64,000 bases of DNA, taken from NCBI GenBank assembly GCA_963746265.1, contig CAVVAM010000015.1, forward strand, positions 186,001 through 250,000. The letters run 5' to 3'. Below are positions 16,356-25,900 of this stretch, in pieces (the first letter of the stretch is position 1; each line of letters starts with the position of its first letter). A program made the position numbers and the translations under genes. The notes under the pieces were generated by a model. That model was not told the origin of the DNA. It made no database searches and saw only the letters and a list, made by a program, of their open reading frames with translations. Origin of the DNA: Ilumatobacter sp963746265 (GTDB lineage: Bacteria > Actinomycetota > Acidimicrobiia > Acidimicrobiales > Ilumatobacteraceae).

Positions 16356-16990
16356 GCCGTGGGACGTCGCCGATCTCGAACAGGGGCGTGGGTGCGAAGC
16401 TGCGGTCAGCCGATCGGCAGTGCCCCACCTGAGACTGGTGGGTGCGGCAGACGTGTGGTGGTCGTCATTGTCGGGTGGCGTCACCGTGCCGAAGGCGTAC
16501 GACCTCGCCGGGAGTGAGGGGCGACCGCCGCGGTGGTAGCTCTGCCGGTCGAGCTGTCGATCTGGCGCTGCGTCCTTGTTGCGCAACGTTCGCTGCGATG
16601 TCTGTGGTGGCACACGGTCATCGTCCGCCAACATCGGGTCGTTCGGATCTGAGTGGGCTGTCGGGGTTCGAGGACGCGGGCGGGGGCCCAACCATGCGGA
16701 TGGTCCTCTACGCCATCGGCTGGATGGACCACTGTGATCATGAATCGTATGTGCGCGTGCGAGGTGCTGGTTGGTCTGCCCGACGTGACGCTGCAAGGGA
16801 GCGATCGTGCGCTCTGGGCTCTGGTCCTCCCCGGCCGGTCTGTGCGACGGACCGCTTGTGGTCTCGTTTGAGGCACTCCTCGTGAGCGTTTCGCCACGCT
16901 CGGGAAGAACTCGGTAAGGCGACGGATCGAATTCTCCGCATTTTTCCGCCATCTCTGGCGTGTTCCTCGCCCTGTGATTATCATCATTGC
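16356..16990. other. Region without a recognisable gene
   Basis: This 635-bp stretch lies between the CobW fragment and the GNAT gene. Open frames exist on both strands but show no family signature. The last 30 bases before the GNAT start are AT-rich (GTGATTATCATCATTGC) and may carry a -10 element for a short-leader transcript. Confidence 0.45.
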
Positions 16991-17836
16991 ATGAATCCGA
17001 TACCTACTTTGGAATACACCTATCAGGACGTAGACGTATTGGCATCAAGGTCCGATTCGATTGCTCCGCCGGTGGAGCACCTTGACGAAGTGGACGCGTC
17101 TGTCGTCGTCCTTCCGAGCGGGAAATCGCTCGATCTGCGTCGGTCGAGATGGGACGGGGTCCTCAGCGCCGAGGAGTTTGCCTACTGCCGCGCCAACGGC
17201 ATCGCACTCGGATACGACACCGCGCAGATCGGATGGGTGCTGCTCGACTCGGACCCCGACGAAGCGCTCGTCGCTCGGGCGAGCGGCGACGACGACCGGC
17301 CGCGACAGCACGTCATGCGCTCCCCGGCCGGCATCACGTTCCGTCGGTGGAGCGATCACGACGTCTCGGCACATCGGGCCATACTTGACGACCGAGCGAT
17401 GTGGGAGTACCTGCCCGAGTCGTATCCTGAGCCGTTCACCGACGACACGTCGCGCGATCTCATCGCGCTCGCCAACGCCGAGATCGGCCACGACGTCGTC
17501 GCCGTCGAGGTCGACGGCGAGCTCGTCGGCCAGTGTCTCGTCCGGTTCGACCCGCTGTCGGCACGGCCGTACACCGCCGAGGTGGCCTACTGGCTCGGTC
17601 GGGAGCACTGGAATCGGGGTCTGATGTCACGCGTCCTGCCGGCATTCGTCGATCGCTGCTTCGACATCCAGCCGGTCGACGAGCTCTACGCATGGATTCG
17701 ACCAGCCAACGTTGCCTCGGCGCGTGTCGCAGAGCGTTCGGGATTCCAGAGAGAGAGTATTCCGAACGAAGCGGAATTCGCCGCGTCGCAGCGTCGCACG
17801 GGATTTTCCCGCTGGACGATCCGCCGGACCCACTGA
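16991..17836 (+). CDS. GNAT N-acetyltransferase with extra N-terminal domain
   Basis: A 281-residue protein. Residues about 112-275 form a RimJ/RimL-like GNAT domain: GITFRRWSDHDVSAHRAIL, the VVAVEVDGELVGQCLVRFD strand, YWLGREHWNRGLMSRVLPAF with an acetyl-CoA loop variant, and IRPANVASARVAERSGFQRE. The first 110 residues are a separate segment of unknown fold (VDASVVVLPSGKSLDLRRSR). The substrate (an alpha-amino or side-chain amine) cannot be told. ATG 16991 is preceded by AT-rich DNA without a clear Shine-Dalgarno. Confidence 0.8.
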   Translation: MNPIPTLEYTYQDVDVLASRSDSIAPPVEHLDEVDASVVVLPSGKSLDLRRSRWDGVLSAEEFAYCRANGIALGYDTAQIGWVLLDSDPDEALVARASGDDDRPRQHVMRSPAGITFRRWSDHDVSAHRAILDDRAMWEYLPESYPEPFTDDTSRDLIALANAEIGHDVVAVEVDGELVGQCLVRFDPLSARPYTAEVAYWLGREHWNRGLMSRVLPAFVDRCFDIQPVDELYAWIRPANVASARVAERSGFQRESIPNEAEFAASQRRTGFSRWTIRRTH

Positions 17837-18035
17837 TCCCCGCCGGATCGAACACGCAAGGACTCGGCGTCAATCGGCTGGCAGGACACAGCCGCCACGG
17901 TCGCTCCAACTGCTGAAGGGACGAGTTGATCCGATCGGCATCAGAGCCGGCGAGACCCTCACGCCAACCGGACTGCCGTAAGTCGAGACGTCCAGCCGTT
18001 GAAATCAATGACGTCGGTCCTCCGACGTGAACCCC

Positions 18036-18241
18036 GCGTCGTCAGGCAAGATCCAACGCTGCTGCCTCAACCGCGGCGGCAACCGGCAAGCGAACTCGGC
18101 ACTTGGAGCTCTACCGGATCGTTCTCGCTCGCAGGGCCAGCGTTCCAGGTACCACGACCTACGTTGCCAAGCGCAGCGCCAACGGCAAGACGCGGTGAGA
18201 TCGCCCGCATCTTGAAGCGCTACGTCGCCCGCGAGGTCTAA
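18036..18241 (+). pseudogene. Relic of an IS110-type transposase C-terminus
   Basis: Three short stretches in different frames reproduce the C-terminal end of an IS110-type transposase: LNRGGNRQANSAL, then RIVLAR and TYVAKRSANGKTR, then EIARILKRYVAREV followed by a stop at 18241. This is a different subtype from copies A and B (GKTREI and KRYVAREV rather than GKTTKEA). At least two frameshifts show long decay. Confidence 0.6.
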
Positions 18242-18741
18242 CCGCACCAGCCAACCAGCGTGACCTGACCCGCCACCTCGACAGGTCGCGAACTGGCTCG
18301 TCCGAACCGGCTCGCACCTTCGAGGTCGTGCATCAATTGGTCTGCCACCCGACCCAGCGGGCGAACCCCTGCGGTGATCCTGGCTTCCTACGAGCCTGGC
18401 TCCGGAACCCCGAGTGTCTCTTCCCTGTCCTGCCGAGAATCACCCCTGCTACAGCTACATCGACGCGCCCCGAAACCCCACCCAGCCCACAGGACCCCAG
18501 GCCACGAAACGTGCCCGACGAAGCCCTGAACATCCCCGCGAGCTTCACTGAAGATCGTTTTTGCGAGACCGTCGAGCGGACGATCGAGACATCGCTCGAT
18601 CTGGAGCTGTGAAGGGGGCCGAGATCATCCGTGCCCAACTCGCGCACGAATGATGCCGCTCGGCGATCGTCGTTCCTGAGCGCGTTGCTGCGAGTTGCTG
18701 GACGAATCCTGTTTGCGAATCGAGCCAATGCGGGTCGGCCC
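18242..18741. other. Region without a recognisable gene
   Basis: This 500-bp stretch lies between the transposase relic and the convergent end of the potassium-channel gene. A 95-codon plus-strand frame (18328-18612) has atypical composition and no signature. I see nothing else. Confidence 0.5.
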
Positions 18742-20535
18742 TCAACGACGTACCCGGTCGAACAACGGTCGGCGTCGTGCATGGGGAAACACCTCGGAGA
18801 AGCGGGCTTCGGCGAGGTCCGTCCCGACCAGGACCAGCTCCCCTTCGGCCGGCAGAGGAACATGGGCGTCGGGGTTCCCCTGGATCGAACCGGAGGCTTC
18901 GATCGCCACGACGTTGCACTGCGTGCGACGGTAGACGTGCGCGTCGGCCAGCGTCGTCCCCGCGAGCTCGCGCGGGATCGGCGTGCGGAACACGTTGAGA
19001 CCGTGGGCGACGAGCAAGGTCTCGTCGCCTCGGAAGTGGTTCCAGATCACCGCCGACCCGGTGCCCGCATACGACAGCACGGCGTCGGCTCCGGCCCGAT
19101 ACAGCGTCGACACGTTGCGGTCGAGCCGCGACCGGGACACGATTCGAGCGTCCGGACGCAGCCCGCGGCAGTAACGGGTCAGGTACACATTGACGTTGTC
19201 GTCGTGCGTGGTGATCAGCACGGCGCCGGCATCGCTGATCCCGGCCTCCTCGAGCACCGATCGGTCGGCAGCGTCGCCGAGCACGTACCGCACGCCCTCG
19301 CGACGTCGCTCAGGCAGCTTTTCGACGATCGCGAAGTCGATGCTCTCGGCGGCGAACGTGTGCCCGACCGCCCGACCGACGCGCCCGCCGCCGATGATCA
19401 GAGCGTTCTTCGCAGTCGGCGAGTCGGTCGCATACGCACCGTCGAACGCTGCAAGCTGGTCGGTGGTACCGGCGAGCAGCAGCATCGACGAGTCGCGGAG
19501 GCGAGTGTCGGCCGTGGCGATCGCGAACGCTCCCCGATCCCACACCCCGATGAGCCCGACCCCGAACCGCTCCCGCAAACGGGTCTCGGCAAGCGTGCGG
19601 TCGACGAGATCGGTGCCGATCGCGCCCGCCTCGGCGATCTGGAGTCCGGCAAAACTGCCGATCACATGACTCTGCCCACCCAGTCCGAGCGTGCGGGCCG
19701 CCATCGCCGCGCCGAGGACCTCACCGAGCTGGACGACGTGATCGGTGCCGGCGATCTCCAAGATGTCGACCGACGCCGGCGAGTTGGCGCTGGCCACGAT
19801 CTCGACGTGCGGCGCGATCTCCCTGACGGTGAATGCGATGTTGGTGTTGGTCTGGTCGTCCTGGGTGGCCACCACCATCGCCGCCTGCCCGACACGGGCG
19901 TTGTGGTAGGTGAGCGGATCATCGAGCGCACCGACCATCACGGCGCGACCCTCGTCGTGCAGGCGACCCGCCAGTTCCACGTCGTCGACGATGATGACGT
20001 AGGGCACCTCGGCTTGGTCGGCCTTCTCGATCAGATCCTCTTCGACCGGCCCGAGCGCGGTGAGGATCACGTGGCCGGAGGTCGACGGCGCGAGAGCCCG
20101 GGGCGCACGCCGACGCTCACGCTCGTTCATCCACGGGATGAACACGAACTGGATGAACACGAACGGGAGCATCACCAGCAGGAACGTCGACCCTGCGAGC
20201 AGGACGACGACCGAGAAGATGCGACCGGCGTCCGACTCGAAGGTGATGTCGCCGAACCCGAGCGTCGTCATCGTCGTCAACGTCCAGTAGACGCTGGTCG
20301 GCCACGAGTAGGAACGGCCCTCTCGATTCATCAACTCGTGGAACACCGAGCTGAACACGGCGACCATGACCACGAACACGACGGTCAGCGTGACCATCGT
20401 CTTCAATCGCCGCCGCCGCTCGGCGCGCCGAGCGACGTGTTGCGCCCGGTCGTGGCGCCCCGCTTCGCTCGGCATGTCGCCCGTTCGGAGCCGCTGCGTC
20501 ACCTGGGCCATCGTCGCGCCGAGCGACTTCAGCAT
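18742..20535 (-). CDS. Two-TM potassium channel with two RCK domains
   Basis: A 597-residue protein from ATG 20533-20535; the next in-frame ATG is at 20509-20511. There is a short basic N-terminus, TM1 (TMVTLTVVFVVMVAVFSSVF), a pore with the selectivity filter TTLGFGD, and TM2 (IFSVVVLLAGSTFLLVMLPF). Two TrkA-N/RCK modules follow: GHVILTALGPVEEDL, and a complete Rossmann glycine motif ALIIGGGRVGRAVG in the second. Each is followed by a TrkA-C-like segment. The first RCK lacks the GxGxxG motif (TALGPV). It is likely a cytoplasmically gated K+ channel. Nearby are a universal stress protein and an antiporter relic, suggesting a former ion-stress cluster. Confidence 0.88.
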   Translation of the reverse strand: MLKSLGATMAQVTQRLRTGDMPSEAGRHDRAQHVARRAERRRRLKTMVTLTVVFVVMVAVFSSVFHELMNREGRSYSWPTSVYWTLTTMTTLGFGDITFESDAGRIFSVVVLLAGSTFLLVMLPFVFIQFVFIPWMNERERRRAPRALAPSTSGHVILTALGPVEEDLIEKADQAEVPYVIIVDDVELAGRLHDEGRAVMVGALDDPLTYHNARVGQAAMVVATQDDQTNTNIAFTVREIAPHVEIVASANSPASVDILEIAGTDHVVQLGEVLGAAMAARTLGLGGQSHVIGSFAGLQIAEAGAIGTDLVDRTLAETRLRERFGVGLIGVWDRGAFAIATADTRLRDSSMLLLAGTTDQLAAFDGAYATDSPTAKNALIIGGGRVGRAVGHTFAAESIDFAIVEKLPERRREGVRYVLGDAADRSVLEEAGISDAGAVLITTHDDNVNVYLTRYCRGLRPDARIVSRSRLDRNVSTLYRAGADAVLSYAGTGSAVIWNHFRGDETLLVAHGLNVFRTPIPRELAGTTLADAHVYRRTQCNVVAIEASGSIQGNPDAHVPLPAEGELVLVGTDLAEARFSEVFPHARRRPLFDRVRR

Positions 20536-20876
20536 GGCGGAGCACAGGCCGGTCTCACCGGAGTGATGTTGGCACAGCCAACCCGGCCGTGGGGATGCGG
20601 GTGCCCCGAGGGCGTGACCCTGTCGACCGGCGCCGGTCGTGAGCTCAGCATCCCAGGGCGCGCCAGAGCACGGACTGCCAAGTTCGGCGCCTGACATCGC
20701 ACGGCGGCGGGGCTCACCTGATATGCCGGCGAGAACGACTCTCGACAGCCACGCCCGGGCCCGGAGACGTGTTGTTGGGTGGGGACACGGTCGTGGTGGT
20801 CGGTTTGGTGGACGTGATCGACATGGCAGTCGAAGCTTCCAGGCTGCGCCCGTTCGTGGCGCGCGTGTGGCCAGGC
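20536..20876. other. Region upstream of the channel gene
   Basis: This 341-bp stretch holds the upstream region of the potassium channel and the run-in to an antiporter relic. No coding frame with a family signature is present before 20877. A promoter for the channel should lie here, but I could not pick one. Confidence 0.45.
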
Positions 20877-21050
20877 TCTGCGACCTTGCTCGTGGAGCTT
20901 GGCGCGATCCTGGTCGGCTTGGCGGTTCGCGGAGGGCGTCGATGCCGAGCTTGGACCGTTGGCCGCGGCGTACGTGTTACTGCTGGCCGTGGGCGGCCCC
21001 TTTTGGCCCGTACCGAGGATCCGATCGCGCGTCGTTGCACTGCGAGCTGA
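20877..21050 (+). pseudogene. Relic of a cation:proton antiporter (KefB type)
   Basis: The stretch reads SATLLVELGAILVGLAV, like the start of a CPA2 antiporter membrane domain. After a frame change it reads PLAAAYVLLLAVGGP and LLARTEDPIARR, like the last transmembrane helix of the same family. The roughly 300 residues between are missing. It is therefore an internally deleted, frameshifted remnant. The assignment rests on short segments and is tentative. Confidence 0.4.
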
Positions 21051-21094
21051 GCGCTCGAGTTAGGCGGCCGCCGCGACCAGCGACGCTGCCCGAC

Positions 21095-21934
21095 TCACGG
21101 TTGGGTGCATGGATCTGGGGGCTGGATCGGCGACACGAAGCCCGGGGGCTTGACCGCGATCACCGAGCAGTTGACGTCATCGAGGATCGTCTCGGCGGTG
21201 TTGCCCATTACGAGTCCCCGAACGCCCGTGCGGGCGACGGTGCCCATCACGAGCACATTGATCCAGCGCAGCTTGGCGAGGCGAGGAACGACCTCGGTTG
21301 CGGGGCCCTTGAGGAGATGGATCCGCCACGGCGCCTCGGCGACCTTGGAATGGGACAGGAGTTCATCGAGCGCGCGTTGCCGTGCATCGTGCTCGACTCG
21401 AACTATCTCGTCGATCTGGGCCGACGAGGCGTGAGCGAACGCTGGCGAACGCATCGCCGACTCGCCGTACAGCTCCCAGGCATGCACGACGTGGAGCTCA
21501 CCGCCGTTGATTTCGACCATCGATGCGGCAAGCTCGATGATGAGACGGTTGAGATCTTCCTCTTCGGGGTCGGGGTTCACTGCCACCAACACCCGCTGGG
21601 TGCGGGCGCGTGTCGGTCGGAGCACCCAGACTGGGCACGGGCACTTGCGAAGCAGCCGTCGGATCGTTGCACGATCCTCGCTCTCGTCGTCGGAGGTGAC
21701 GACGACGAGATCGTGGCCCTCGACGAGCACCCGTTCGATGATCGACAACGCCGGGTTGCCGATATCGACGACTGTGTCGACCGACGAGCATCCGACGCGA
21801 TGCCCCCACTTCGAGAGTTGCCGTTCCAGTTGCGCACGCTGGCGCTGCTGGAACTCCTCTTCGACGCCGGCCCCGGGCAACAACCGGCGCACTCCCCTCG
21901 GCGCCGGAACGACTCCGAACATGCTCTCAGCCAC
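21095..21934 (-). CDS. Tandem universal stress protein, UspE-like, 5'-truncated
   Basis: A 279-residue frame with two Usp domains. The first lacks its opening strand and nucleotide loop: it begins inside the domain and shows GHDLVVVTSDDESEDR and LLRKCPCPVWVLRP. The second is complete (RVLVAVNPDPEEEDLNRLI through VLVMGTVARTGVRGLVMGNTAETIL and VIAVKPPG), with the GTxxRTG-9x-GNTAE ATP-binding pattern. The LLRKCPCPVW segment is typical of UspE. Compared with UspE about 55 N-terminal residues are missing, and the start (GTG 21934 or ATG 21922) abuts an unrelated plus-strand fragment, so the gene is probably a rearrangement product. Confidence 0.75.
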   Translation of the reverse strand: MAESMFGVVPAPRGVRRLLPGAGVEEEFQQRQRAQLERQLSKWGHRVGCSSVDTVVDIGNPALSIIERVLVEGHDLVVVTSDDESEDRATIRRLLRKCPCPVWVLRPTRARTQRVLVAVNPDPEEEDLNRLIIELAASMVEINGGELHVVHAWELYGESAMRSPAFAHASSAQIDEIVRVEHDARQRALDELLSHSKVAEAPWRIHLLKGPATEVVPRLAKLRWINVLVMGTVARTGVRGLVMGNTAETILDDVNCSVIAVKPPGFVSPIQPPDPCTQP

Positions 21935-22454
21935 CTTGCTGCCAGTAGCACTCGGCGACGAGACCTATCGCACGGATGCCATACGGGGCGGGCTCTCGTT
22001 CAGTGGTGCCGACGGGCTGCAACTCGTCGAGTTGCGTCCCGGACTGGTGGTGTTGGATGACATCTCGGCTGACGGCGATGTTCGGGGACGCGTGTCGGTG
22101 TTCGCAGCAGACCCGACCGTGGTCGAGGGCGTGGTGAGTGCTGCGGTCGAAGACGGCTACCTTCAGGCCACTGGGGCACTGTTCACTGGTTCTGGAGAGG
22201 CGTTGAGCCGCCAAGATCTGACAGTGACGGGTGATGGTCTTGCCGATCTCGCGTGCGTGAGTCAAAGCGCTTGCATCCCGCTCGGCGACGATGAAGAACT
22301 TTTTGACCCGTCGGTGTGGGCGCGATCCGAGAACTTCCTCGTCGAGGCAAGCCCCGGCGCCCCGGCGATCTTCGTGCTTGTCCAGACGAAGGGCTTCGGC
22401 GACCCTCTGCTCAGTCAGTCGTTCGAGATCATCGACTCGCTCCGCCTGGGCTGA
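21921..22454 (+). pseudogene. Unknown protein, probably lacking its N-terminus
   Basis: A 177-residue frame from ATG 21921 with well-behaved coding composition: GGLSFSGADGLQLVELRP, RGRVSVFAADPTVVEG, SENFLVEASPGAPAIFVLVQ and QSFEIIDSLRLG. I recognise no family. It resembles the C-terminal part of an actinobacterial secreted or lipoprotein-like protein, and no signal peptide is present. Its first codons are shared with the start of the divergent Usp gene, so both seem cut at the same junction. Confidence 0.45.
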
Positions 22455-22717
22455 TCGACCAGCACCCGCTGATGCGAGCCCGCAGGCGGGGCGACTGTCA
22501 CTTCGAGCGTCCGCATGGCGATCGATATTTGAGACAGCGAATGCCACCGTGGCGGATGCGAGCAGAAGTTCCGAGGTGGGCAGCCCTGAGAGGTCGGAGG
22601 AGGCGCAGATATCAGCGCCGACTCTGCGAGAGACCGCCTGGCTATCGAGTGGTTGCCGGCGTGCCGCCAGACCCAGAACCGCTGCCCCTCGGTGGTGCCC
22701 GCGGGTACGGTCCGATC

Positions 22718-23458
22718 ATGCAATCGTCTTACGACCCTGCCGAGTACGGCGATCGGATCGCCCACCTGTATGACGAGCTCTACCCCGGATCCGATTCCGC
22801 TGAAATGGCGGCCGAGACGCTCGCCGGGCTGGCCGGAGGTGGAACGGTTCTGGAGCTTGGGATCGGGACCGGGCGCATCGCGCTTCCTCTTGTGCGGCGA
22901 GGCGTGTCGGTGTGCGGTGTGGACAGCTCGCAGGCGATGGTCGACGTACTGCGGACCAAGAAGGGCGGTGAGGCGATCCCGGTCTCGATCGGTGACTTCG
23001 GCTCGGCTGATCTCGGTGGTCCTTACTCCCTGGTGTTCGTGGCGTTCAACACGTTCTTCGGTCTGGCCAGCCAAGAGGACCAGGTTCGGGGCTTCGCCCA
23101 TGTCGCCAGCTCGCTGGCCGACGGCGGCAGGTTCGTGATGGAGGCGTTCGTGCCCGATCTCGCCCGGTTCGATCGTGGCCAGCGCACGTCGGCAGCGCAA
23201 GTTCAGTCCGACTCAGTTGCCTTCGAAGTCAGCGAGCACGACGTGATGACCCAGACCGTTCGCAGCGCCCACGTCATCGTGACCGAGGTCGGCAACCAGA
23301 TCTTCCCGGTGACGATCCGCTACGCGTGGCCGAGCGAGCTCGACCTGATGGCACGGCTCTCGGGATTCGAACTTGACGAACGGTGGTCGTCGTGGAAGTG
23401 CGAACCGTTCAGTTCTGCGTCGACCGGTCACGTCTCGGTGTGGCGCAAGACCGGATAA
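22718..23458 (+). CDS. Class I SAM-dependent methyltransferase
   Basis: A 246-residue methyltransferase. Motif I VLELGIGTGRIALPL binds S-adenosylmethionine and is followed by the acidic-loop CGVDSSQAMVDVL. Motif IV-like SLVFVAFNTFFGL and GGRFVMEAFVPD complete the Rossmann fold. The C-terminal half is a beta-rich segment (NQIFPVTIRYAWPSELDLM). It belongs to the broad YjiC/UbiE-like small-molecule group; the substrate is unknown. ATG 22718 fits the family start (YDPAEYGDRIAHLYDELYP). Confidence 0.85.
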   Translation: MQSSYDPAEYGDRIAHLYDELYPGSDSAEMAAETLAGLAGGGTVLELGIGTGRIALPLVRRGVSVCGVDSSQAMVDVLRTKKGGEAIPVSIGDFGSADLGGPYSLVFVAFNTFFGLASQEDQVRGFAHVASSLADGGRFVMEAFVPDLARFDRGQRTSAAQVQSDSVAFEVSEHDVMTQTVRSAHVIVTEVGNQIFPVTIRYAWPSELDLMARLSGFELDERWSSWKCEPFSSASTGHVSVWRKTG

Positions 23459-23529
23459 CCGTCGTCAAACGCGCGGCCGATCTCGACGACGAATTCCTCA
23501 GGGTGCCGCTGTTCGCGCCGCATGATCGG

Positions 23530-24108
23530 CTATCTCGTGGCGTCGGTGCGCTGGCCGTGGGGCTTGACCGGTTTGCCCATGACGCATTCGTCGACCGGCT
23601 CACCGTCCACACGAAATGCCCCGCGTTTAACCCCCTCGAGCATGAACCCACAGCGCTCGTACAGAGTGCGTGCCCCGTGATTGTGAGCCATGACGGTGAG
23701 TTCGAGTCGACTGATTTCGTTCTCAACGGCCCAGACCTCCAGGTGATGCAGCATGCCAGTCCCGATTGATCGCCGCCGATAGCCGCCCAGCACTGCCATG
23801 GTGAAATCCGCACGATGCCGTGTTCGCCTGACGGTCCCTCGGAGGCCCACCAAGAATCCGACGAGTCGGTCGTCGCAAGTCGCCACGATGCGGACTTGAC
23901 TTGCGTGGTCGACCGACTCCAGGCGGCCTCTCAACTCCTCGACCTCGACCGATCGCTCGCCTGGCTCCCACAACAAGAAAGTTGTCTCTCGATCGAGTTC
24001 ATCGAGCAAGTCCACGTAGCCAGCGGCATCGCCCGACCGCATCGGTCGAATCTCAACCGAACTCGAAGAAGTCGTACCTCGGGCCGAGGTCGGTGGCCGT
24101 AACGTCAT
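23530..24108 (-). CDS. GNAT N-acetyltransferase
   Basis: A 192-residue GNAT protein from ATG 24106-24108; the frame extends upstream without support. VEIRPMRSGDAAGYVDLLDE opens the domain. RADFTMAVLGGYRRRSIGTG is the acetyl-CoA-binding region, with RRRSIG in place of Q/RxxGxG. ISRLELTVMAHNHGARTLYERCGF is the usual C-terminal motif. The substrate is unknown. It is convergent with the methyltransferase gene. Confidence 0.8.
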   Translation of the reverse strand: MTLRPPTSARGTTSSSSVEIRPMRSGDAAGYVDLLDELDRETTFLLWEPGERSVEVEELRGRLESVDHASQVRIVATCDDRLVGFLVGLRGTVRRTRHRADFTMAVLGGYRRRSIGTGMLHHLEVWAVENEISRLELTVMAHNHGARTLYERCGFMLEGVKRGAFRVDGEPVDECVMGKPVKPHGQRTDATR

Positions 24109-24495
24109 GTCGGCGTCAGTCTGACCCAGAACATCGTGGCCTGTCGATGCCCCCGCACGCTGCACAAATGAGGCGGCACAATCCAGCAGTCGCTCGCGGC
24201 CGCCACCCCACATCGCTGGTTGGGAGCCATCTCAGTTGGCGTTCCCCATGAGAGACGCCAGGTTCGGGGGCGATATCGAGCTGTCACCTACCGAAGCCTC
24301 TTTGTGTCAAGGGGCAATGTCGGGCGTGGTTCGGGCCGCGCGGGTCGGGGCCCTTGCCGATGGCCAGGGGTCGGTCGTAGGGTCGGTTGTCGGGTCCGGG
24401 TGTGACTTGTCCGAAGAGCCGGCTGTCAGGATGCGAGCCGGTCACGCCGGAGTCAGAGTCGTTCCTGGGTGTCCGCCCGGGCCCACCAGGTCAGG

Positions 24496-25527
24496 TCACC
24501 GTTGCTGTTCGCGGCGGCGGGCGTCGATGACGAGGTGTCGGTAGACGACGTCGGAGAGCCGGCGCTTCAACGCTCGCAGCGCTTCTTTGGTCGTCTTGCC
24601 CTCGGCGACCTTGCGGTCGTAGAACCGGCGGCCTGCGGTGTCGTAGCGGAGCTGGGTGACGGCGATGGTGTGGATCGCCCAGTTCAGCTGCCGGTTGCCG
24701 CGCGGGTTGAGCCGATGCCGGGCCTTGGGGCCCGACGATGCCTCGATCAGCGCGGTGGCGTTGTAGCTGGCGTAGTGACCACAGGTCGGGAACCGGGTGA
24801 TGTCGCCGGTCTGGGCGATGATCATCGCGGCGATGATCGGACCGACTCCGTGGATCTCGGTCAAGCTCGTGCCCGACGCCGCGACCGCGGCGGCGACGCG
24901 TCGCTTCGAGGCCCGCATCGCCGCATCGAGTCGTTCGATCTCATCGACCAGCTCGGAGGCGATCAGGACACGGTGATGGGCGACCTGGTCGGTGATCTGG
25001 AACTGTTCGAGCAGGTCACGGGCCTTGGCGACGGTGATCTCGTTGCGGATCCCGCCGGGGATGAACTCGAGCAACAAGGCGTGGAGTCGGGTGCAGTGCT
25101 TGTTGCGGAGCCGGGCGATGTCACGGTGCCGTTTCACCAACAGCCGGATCACCCGGGTGTGGTCATCGGCGCGCACCTGCAACAACCGCTCCGATCGCAG
25201 CGCCGCCACGGCGACCGAACGAGCGTCGTTGGGGTCGTTCTTCTGCGCCTTGCCCGAGCCCAGGATCCGGACCCGTGACGCCAACACCGGCGGCACGTCG
25301 AACACCGTCTCACCAGCAGCGACCAGCTGCTGTGCCAACAGATAGCCGAGCCCGTTCGCAGCCTCTACCGCCCACCGGCGATCATCGAAGTTGTCGGCCC
25401 ACCGCCGCAGCCGCTCAGCCTGCACGGCCGATGCTCGCACGGTGAGCTCACCGAGCACGACTTCGTGGTCATCGACCGCGACAGCGGTGTGGGTTGCTTT
25501 GTGGGGATCGATTCCGATCATGATCAT
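24496..25527 (-). CDS. IS110-family transposase
   Basis: A 343-residue DEDD/serine recombinase. The N-terminal RuvC-like domain begins MIMIGIDPHKATHTAVAVDD (catalytic D7) and includes KAQKNDPNDARSVAVAAL. The C-terminal Tnp_20 domain has TSLTEIHGVGPIIAAMII and GHYASYNATALIEASSGP, the catalytic-serine region, then RLNPRGNRQLNWA. ATG 25525-25527 is preceded by a strong GGAGGAGG site. IS110 transposases act with an element-encoded bridge RNA to join specific donor and target sites. It is the intact partner of copy A. Confidence 0.92.
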   Translation of the reverse strand: MIMIGIDPHKATHTAVAVDDHEVVLGELTVRASAVQAERLRRWADNFDDRRWAVEAANGLGYLLAQQLVAAGETVFDVPPVLASRVRILGSGKAQKNDPNDARSVAVAALRSERLLQVRADDHTRVIRLLVKRHRDIARLRNKHCTRLHALLLEFIPGGIRNEITVAKARDLLEQFQITDQVAHHRVLIASELVDEIERLDAAMRASKRRVAAAVAASGTSLTEIHGVGPIIAAMIIAQTGDITRFPTCGHYASYNATALIEASSGPKARHRLNPRGNRQLNWAIHTIAVTQLRYDTAGRRFYDRKVAEGKTTKEALRALKRRLSDVVYRHLVIDARRREQQR

Positions 25528-25676
25528 CAGAGTTGCCTCCTCCTCGAAGGGTTGGGACTGAGGCAGGCACTCCTGATTCGGGTCGTTGTGTTACTCGCCT
25601 CTTTCGAGCCATCGCCCCAGCGGGACGCCGGCCGGCAAGCAGTTCGTTAGAAAGCCAACCCCCAGGCGGCAGGCAC
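25528..25676 (-). ncRNA. Putative IS110 bridge RNA region, copy B
   Basis: The left end of copy B has the same three conserved blocks as copy A (a 37-nt leading block, GGCTCGAAAGAGGCG, CGAATCAGGAGTGCC) separated by two variable blocks. It lies directly upstream of the transposase, where IS110 bridge RNAs are encoded. The variable blocks are candidates for the guide loops. Assignment is by position and pattern. Confidence 0.5.
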
Positions 25677-25900
25677 TATGCGGAGCCCCACCGACCGGCA
25701 TCCCGACGCTACGAACACACCGCAGCGCACCACCAGTCTCAATCAGGCACATGGGTGATGGTCGATCACAAGGCTGCACTGAGTGTTGTGCGCGCACGTG
25801 TTGGGATCCGATTCGTGGGAACGCGCTTGCAGCTGCACGCTCGATCCGCGTTGTCTGATCGTCGTGAGCGTCGACTTGGCGGACCGCCGTAGGTACGGCG

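Larger units (their letters stand above)
24292..25676 (-). mobile_element. IS110-family element, copy B (intact)
   Basis: A 1385-bp element aligned end to end with copy A in inverted orientation, including a conserved right end of about 205 bp outside the transposase. The transposase frame is complete, so this copy may be mobile. No inverted repeats or target duplication were found, as expected for IS110. Confidence 0.85.

Noticed and set aside
18631..20694. 687-codon plus-strand frame opposite the potassium channel
   Set aside because: Antisense shadow of a well-supported channel; composition is histidine/arginine/aspartate-rich with no motif.
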